From an uncultured Eubacteriales bacterium (lineage in GTDB: Bacteria > Bacillota > Clostridia > Oscillospirales > Oscillospiraceae), in the NCBI GenBank assembly GCA_900555665.1, contig USLX01000046.1:1-15282 (forward strand): DNA of 15,282 bases, given 5' to 3'. The notes below the pieces were generated by a model. That model was given only the letters and a program-made list of their open reading frames with translations. It did not search any database and was not told the origin of the DNA. The translations under genes were made by a program, and so were the position numbers. This document shows, piece after piece, positions 12,796 through 15,282 of this stretch (the stretch's first letter is position 1; every line of letters starts with the position of its first letter).

Positions 12796-14079
12796 ATGGA
12801 TTTTATCAACAGTCTGTTCGGCATGGGCACGACGTCGGTCGTGCTGCTCGGCGCGTTTTTCATCGCCTTCATCGGCTATGCCCTCGGCAGCATCCAGATC
12901 AAGGGCGTCAGCCTCGGCACGGCGGGCGTGTTCCTGATGGCCCTGCTCTGCGGCTATCTGTTCACGCAGCCCGGCCTGCAAAGCATCCCCATCCTGTCGA
13001 AGTTCTACATCGAGGGCAGCGCTTCCGCTGCCGTGTCCAGCTATAAATTCATCGAGAGCGTCGGTCTCGTCCTGTTCGTCACCGGCGTCGGCTTCATCGC
13101 CGGGCCAAACTTCTTCCACAACCTGAAGAGAAATGCGAAATCCTATGTCCCGCTCGGCGCGATCATCATTCTGATCGGCTCTGTCTGCACCGTGGTGTTT
13201 GCCCTCCTCCCCGGCATCGGCTCTGACTACGCCACCGGCATTCTCTCCGGCGCCCTGACCTCCACACCCGCCTTCTCCGCGGCGAAGGCCGTCGCCCGGC
13301 AGGAGGGCATGGTCGCCCTCGGCCATGCCGTGGCCTATCCCTTCGGCGTCATCGGCGTCGTGCTCTTCGTGCAGATCGTCCCCAAACTCCTCCACGCCGA
13401 TATGGCCGCGGAGCGGAAGCTCATCCAGGGCGGCGAAGAATACGCCCCGAAGGAGATCCGCCGCTACCTCACCGAGTTCGACGAGTTCGGCTTCGCCGCC
13501 TTCGGCCTCGCGATCCTGCTCGGCATCCTCCTCGGCTCCATCAAAATCCCGCTGACCGCTTCCGGCTTTGACGGCGCATGCTTCTCCCTCGGCAACACGG
13601 GCGGCCCGCTCATTGTCGCGCTCATCCTCGGTCACTTTGGTCATATGGGCCGCATCAACCTCCGCATCCCGGCCTCCACGCTCAAAGTCTTCCGGGAGCT
13701 CGGATTGATGCTCTTCCTCATCGGCGCGGGCGTCGAAGGCGGCGTGGAGCTGGTGGCGCAGGTGCAAGCTTCCGAGTATGGCGCCATGCTCGTCGTCTAC
13801 GGCTTTGCCGCGGGCGTCATCATGACGATGCTCCCGCTGATCGTCGGCTTCCTTCTGGCCAGGCGCGCCTTCCGCCTTCAGCTGCTCAACAACCTCGGTT
13901 GTCAGCGGCTCGATATAAACACGGTCAGCGATATCCTTATCGGTCATGATCGTTGCCGGGTTGGAATTGACCAGGATTACCTCTATACCCTCTTCCTTCA
14001 GGGAACGACAGGCCTGGGTTCCTGCATAGTCAAACTCCGCTGCCTGCCCGATGACGATCGGACCCGAACCAATCACTAA
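12796..14079 (+). CDS. AspT/YidE-type membrane transporter, 3' end replaced at a chimeric join
   Basis: Genuine transporter sequence runs to about residue 368 (base 13898). The remaining 59 residues of the open frame are carB read antisense. The protein is very hydrophobic, with about nine membrane-spanning stretches and an internal duplication. GVSLGTAGVFLMALLCG (37-53) and FSLGNTGGPLIVALILG (263-279) correspond, as do KFIESVGLVLF (84-94) and KVFRELGLMLF (297-307). The first half carries the motif GALTSTPAF (152-160); its expected second-half partner, which would follow LLNNLG, is missing because of the cut. No RCK/TrkA_C domains lie between the halves, unlike classical AspT. The substrate is unknown; the adjacent operon makes a C4-dicarboxylate or amino acid plausible. 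The ATG at 12796 follows AGAGGAGAG; an earlier in-frame ATG at 12748 would add 16 polar residues. Confidence 0.75.
   Translation: MDFINSLFGMGTTSVVLLGAFFIAFIGYALGSIQIKGVSLGTAGVFLMALLCGYLFTQPGLQSIPILSKFYIEGSASAAVSSYKFIESVGLVLFVTGVGFIAGPNFFHNLKRNAKSYVPLGAIIILIGSVCTVVFALLPGIGSDYATGILSGALTSTPAFSAAKAVARQEGMVALGHAVAYPFGVIGVVLFVQIVPKLLHADMAAERKLIQGGEEYAPKEIRRYLTEFDEFGFAAFGLAILLGILLGSIKIPLTASGFDGACFSLGNTGGPLIVALILGHFGHMGRINLRIPASTLKVFRELGLMLFLIGAGVEGGVELVAQVQASEYGAMLVVYGFAAGVIMTMLPLIVGFLLARRAFRLQLLNNLGCQRLDINTVSDILIGHDRCRVGIDQDYLYTLFLQGTTGLGSCIVKLRCLPDDDRTRTNH
13879..13898. other. Chimeric join with a 20-base shared word
   Basis: The word CAGCTGCTCAACAACCTCGG reads as QLLNNLG of the transporter on the plus strand and as TEVVEQL of carB on the minus strand, and both readings fit their families. 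To the left only the transporter makes sense; to the right only carB does. Base composition and codon use change here as well. Both genes are cut while converging on each other. Confidence 0.8.
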
Positions 14080-14109
14080 TACTTTCTTAATACTATTATC
14101 TCTTGGCAT
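13879..14109 (-). pseudogene. carB: carB 5' fragment (carbamoyl-phosphate synthase large subunit), cut at residue 77
   Basis: The first 77 residues are a clear CarB N-terminus, with SGPIVIGQAAEFDYAG (15-30) and VNSNPATIMTDKDIAD (47-62). These belong to the carboxyphosphate-forming ATP-grasp half of an enzyme of about 1,070 residues. After VEQL the minus-strand frame continues to 12709 but is only the antisense of the transporter, so it should not be annotated as protein. The start codon shares a base with the carA stop (TAATG) and is preceded by GGGAGGGA, a normal carAB operon arrangement. The gene is incomplete because of the join rather than visible decay; there is no internal stop or frameshift. 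Confidence 0.88.
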
Positions 14110-15179
14110 TATTTCGTCCCTCCCATCATCTCAATGAATCTGTCGAACAGGTATCCTGAATCCTGCGGTCCCGGACAAGCTTCCGGATGGAACTGCACCG
14201 TAAAGATATTCTTTCCTACATATGCAAGTCCCTCATTCGTTCCATCATTTACATTCTTAAATGCCGGAACTGCAATCTTTGGATCTACATTCTCATCATC
14301 TACTACATAACCATGGTTCTGGGATGAAATATAGACACGTCCGGTCTGAAGATCTTTCACCGGATGATTTCCTCCACGGTGTCCGTATTTCAGCTTATGC
14401 GTTGTCGCACCGGTAGCCAGAGCCATTAACTGATGACCCAGACAAATAGCAAAAATCGGGATATCTGTATTGTATAATTTTCTGATTTCCTCAATAATTG
14501 ATGTGCAGTCTGCCGGATCTCCAGGTCCATTAGAAAGCATGATGCCGTCCGGATTAGAAGAAATAATTTCTTCTGCCGGTGTATGTGCCGGATAAACCGT
14601 CACTTCGCATCCACGCCTGTTCAAAGATTTTGCAATATTATTCTTTGCTCCAAGATCAAGAAGTGCAACTTTCTTTCCATTTCCTTCCAATACATATTTT
14701 TCGGCACATGTCACCTTTGATACGACATCACCGACCGTATATGCCTTTAACTTCGGTAAGATCTCATCAAGATTATAATTCTCATTCGTCGTGATCATAC
14801 CGTTCATAGTTCCTTTTTCTCTCAGGATTTTTGTCAGAGCACGTGTATCCACCCCTGCAATTCCCGGAATATCCTGTTCTTTAAGGAAATCCTGAATTGT
14901 GCCTTCGCATCTGAAATTGCTCGGCATACGGGACAGTTCTCTCACAATATAGCCGTCAGGCCATGCCTTCCTAGACTCCATGTCCGGTGTGATACCATAG
15001 TTACCAATTAATGGATATGTCATAACCACTGCCTGTCCCGCATAAGAAGGGTCAGTTAATACTTCCAAATATCCTGTCATGGATGTATTGAAGACGATCT
15101 CACTGACCGCTTCTCTGGTGGAACCGATGCTTCTGCCTGTAAAGACATGGCCATCTTCCAGAATAAGAAATGCTTTCAT
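14109..15179 (-). CDS. carA: Carbamoyl-phosphate synthase small (glutaminase) subunit
   Basis: This complete 356-residue CarA supplies ammonia from glutamine to CarB for carbamoyl phosphate, used in pyrimidine and arginine synthesis. The N-terminal domain has SEIVFNTSMTGYLEV (26-40) and GNYGITPD (59-66). The class I amidotransferase domain has LSNGPGDP (215-222), the nucleophile C246 in ICLGHQ, and H331/E333 in FHPEA. The start at 15179 was chosen because AAGGTG precedes it and MKAFLILEDG is the usual beginning; the frame extends to 15236 but those 19 residues cover the -10 region. Codon use is more AT-rich than in the operon to the left, consistent with a different source genome. The stop overlaps carB by one base. 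Confidence 0.95.
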   Translation of the reverse strand: MKAFLILEDGHVFTGRSIGSTREAVSEIVFNTSMTGYLEVLTDPSYAGQAVVMTYPLIGNYGITPDMESRKAWPDGYIVRELSRMPSNFRCEGTIQDFLKEQDIPGIAGVDTRALTKILREKGTMNGMITTNENYNLDEILPKLKAYTVGDVVSKVTCAEKYVLEGNGKKVALLDLGAKNNIAKSLNRRGCEVTVYPAHTPAEEIISSNPDGIMLSNGPGDPADCTSIIEEIRKLYNTDIPIFAICLGHQLMALATGATTHKLKYGHRGGNHPVKDLQTGRVYISSQNHGYVVDDENVDPKIAVPAFKNVNDGTNEGLAYVGKNIFTVQFHPEACPGPQDSGYLFDRFIEMMGGTK

Positions 15180-15227
15180 CTTTTCACCTTTGTCCTTTCC
15201 TGTCTTAAAAATACCCAAATTATCGAT

Positions 15228-15256
15228 ATTATACACAAAAAGGGGGAAGTTGACAA
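15228..15256 (-). promoter_or_regulatory. Sigma-70-type promoter of carAB
   Basis: On the minus strand a -35 TTGTCA (15256-15251) is followed by exactly 17 bases and a perfect -10 TATAAT (15233-15228). Transcription would begin near 15221, about 40 bases before the carA start codon. That leader is too short to hold a PyrR-type attenuator. Confidence 0.6.
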
Positions 15257-15268
15257 GTCCTTCCCCCT
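15241..15268. terminator. Bidirectional terminator-like hairpin overlapping the carA promoter
   Basis: A perfect 9-base inverted repeat (AGGGGGAAG at 15241-15249, CTTCCCCCT at 15260-15268) has a 10-base loop. It is flanked by an A-tract on the left and a T-rich stretch on the right, so it could terminate transcripts in either direction. It probably ends the gene beyond the window, and its sequence also contains the -35 element of the carA promoter. Confidence 0.55.
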
Positions 15269-15282
15269 CATTTTTATAAAAT

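Noticed and set aside
12709..13878. Minus-strand continuation of the carB frame
   Set aside because: After residue 77 the translation is the antisense of the transporter and shows no ATP-grasp sequence.
15180..15225. PyrR attenuator or pyrimidine riboswitch ahead of carA
   Set aside because: The leader is only about 40 bases and has no anti-terminator/terminator pair.
1..15282. tRNA, rRNA, CRISPR arrays, insertion sequences, phage genes
   Set aside because: I looked on both strands and saw no cloverleaf, no regularly spaced repeats, and no transposase, integrase or phage motifs.

Overview
The window looks like DNA from an anaerobic Clostridia bacterium. From about position 250 to 13,880 it is GC-rich with mostly G or C at third codon positions. 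Together with the mix of heterodisulfide-reductase, Flx and fumarate-reductase genes, this suggests a gut-type Oscillospiraceae relative (inference; no marker gene is present). From about 13,900 to the end the base and codon use is visibly more AT-rich. The genes there (carB start, carA) look as if they come from another Firmicute, possibly of Lachnospiraceae type. The change falls exactly where two unrelated genes are both cut off, so the right end is probably a chimeric join, most simply an assembly artefact.

Layout. 1-267: upstream region with a promoter for a LysR-type regulator (268-1158). 1159-1322: intergenic region with a strong -10 box, a small palindrome and a 9-bp stem-loop in the presumed leader. 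1323-12408: one tight co-directional run of eleven genes, with gaps of 28 bases or less and five overlaps: malate dehydrogenase (LDH/MDH family), class II fumarase, hdrB, hdrC, hdrA, flxD (mvhD-like), flxC, flxB, flxA, a fumarate-reductase iron-sulfur subunit and a fumarate-reductase flavoprotein. 12409-12795: noncoding region with several hairpins, including a 12-bp terminator stem. 12796 onward: a duplicated-fold membrane transporter of the AspT/YidE (Asp-Al_Ex) type, cut at about 13,898. Then on the minus strand: the first 77 codons of carB and a complete carA with its own promoter.

How the genes fit together. Malate dehydrogenase, fumarase and fumarate reductase make the reductive C4 branch from oxaloacetate to malate, fumarate and succinate. 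HdrABC plus FlxABCD is a known cytoplasmic module thought to oxidise NADH and bifurcate electrons to ferredoxin and to a higher-potential acceptor. In bacteria that acceptor is usually unclear. Here the fumarate reductase is in the same operon, has no membrane anchor, lacks the histidine that normally holds FAD covalently, and has an iron-sulfur subunit carrying two HdrC-like cluster motifs. The most interesting reading is a soluble, NADH-driven, electron-bifurcating fumarate reductase, in which fumarate respiration is coupled to ferredoxin reduction rather than to a quinone pool. The gene content is seen directly; the coupling is inference.
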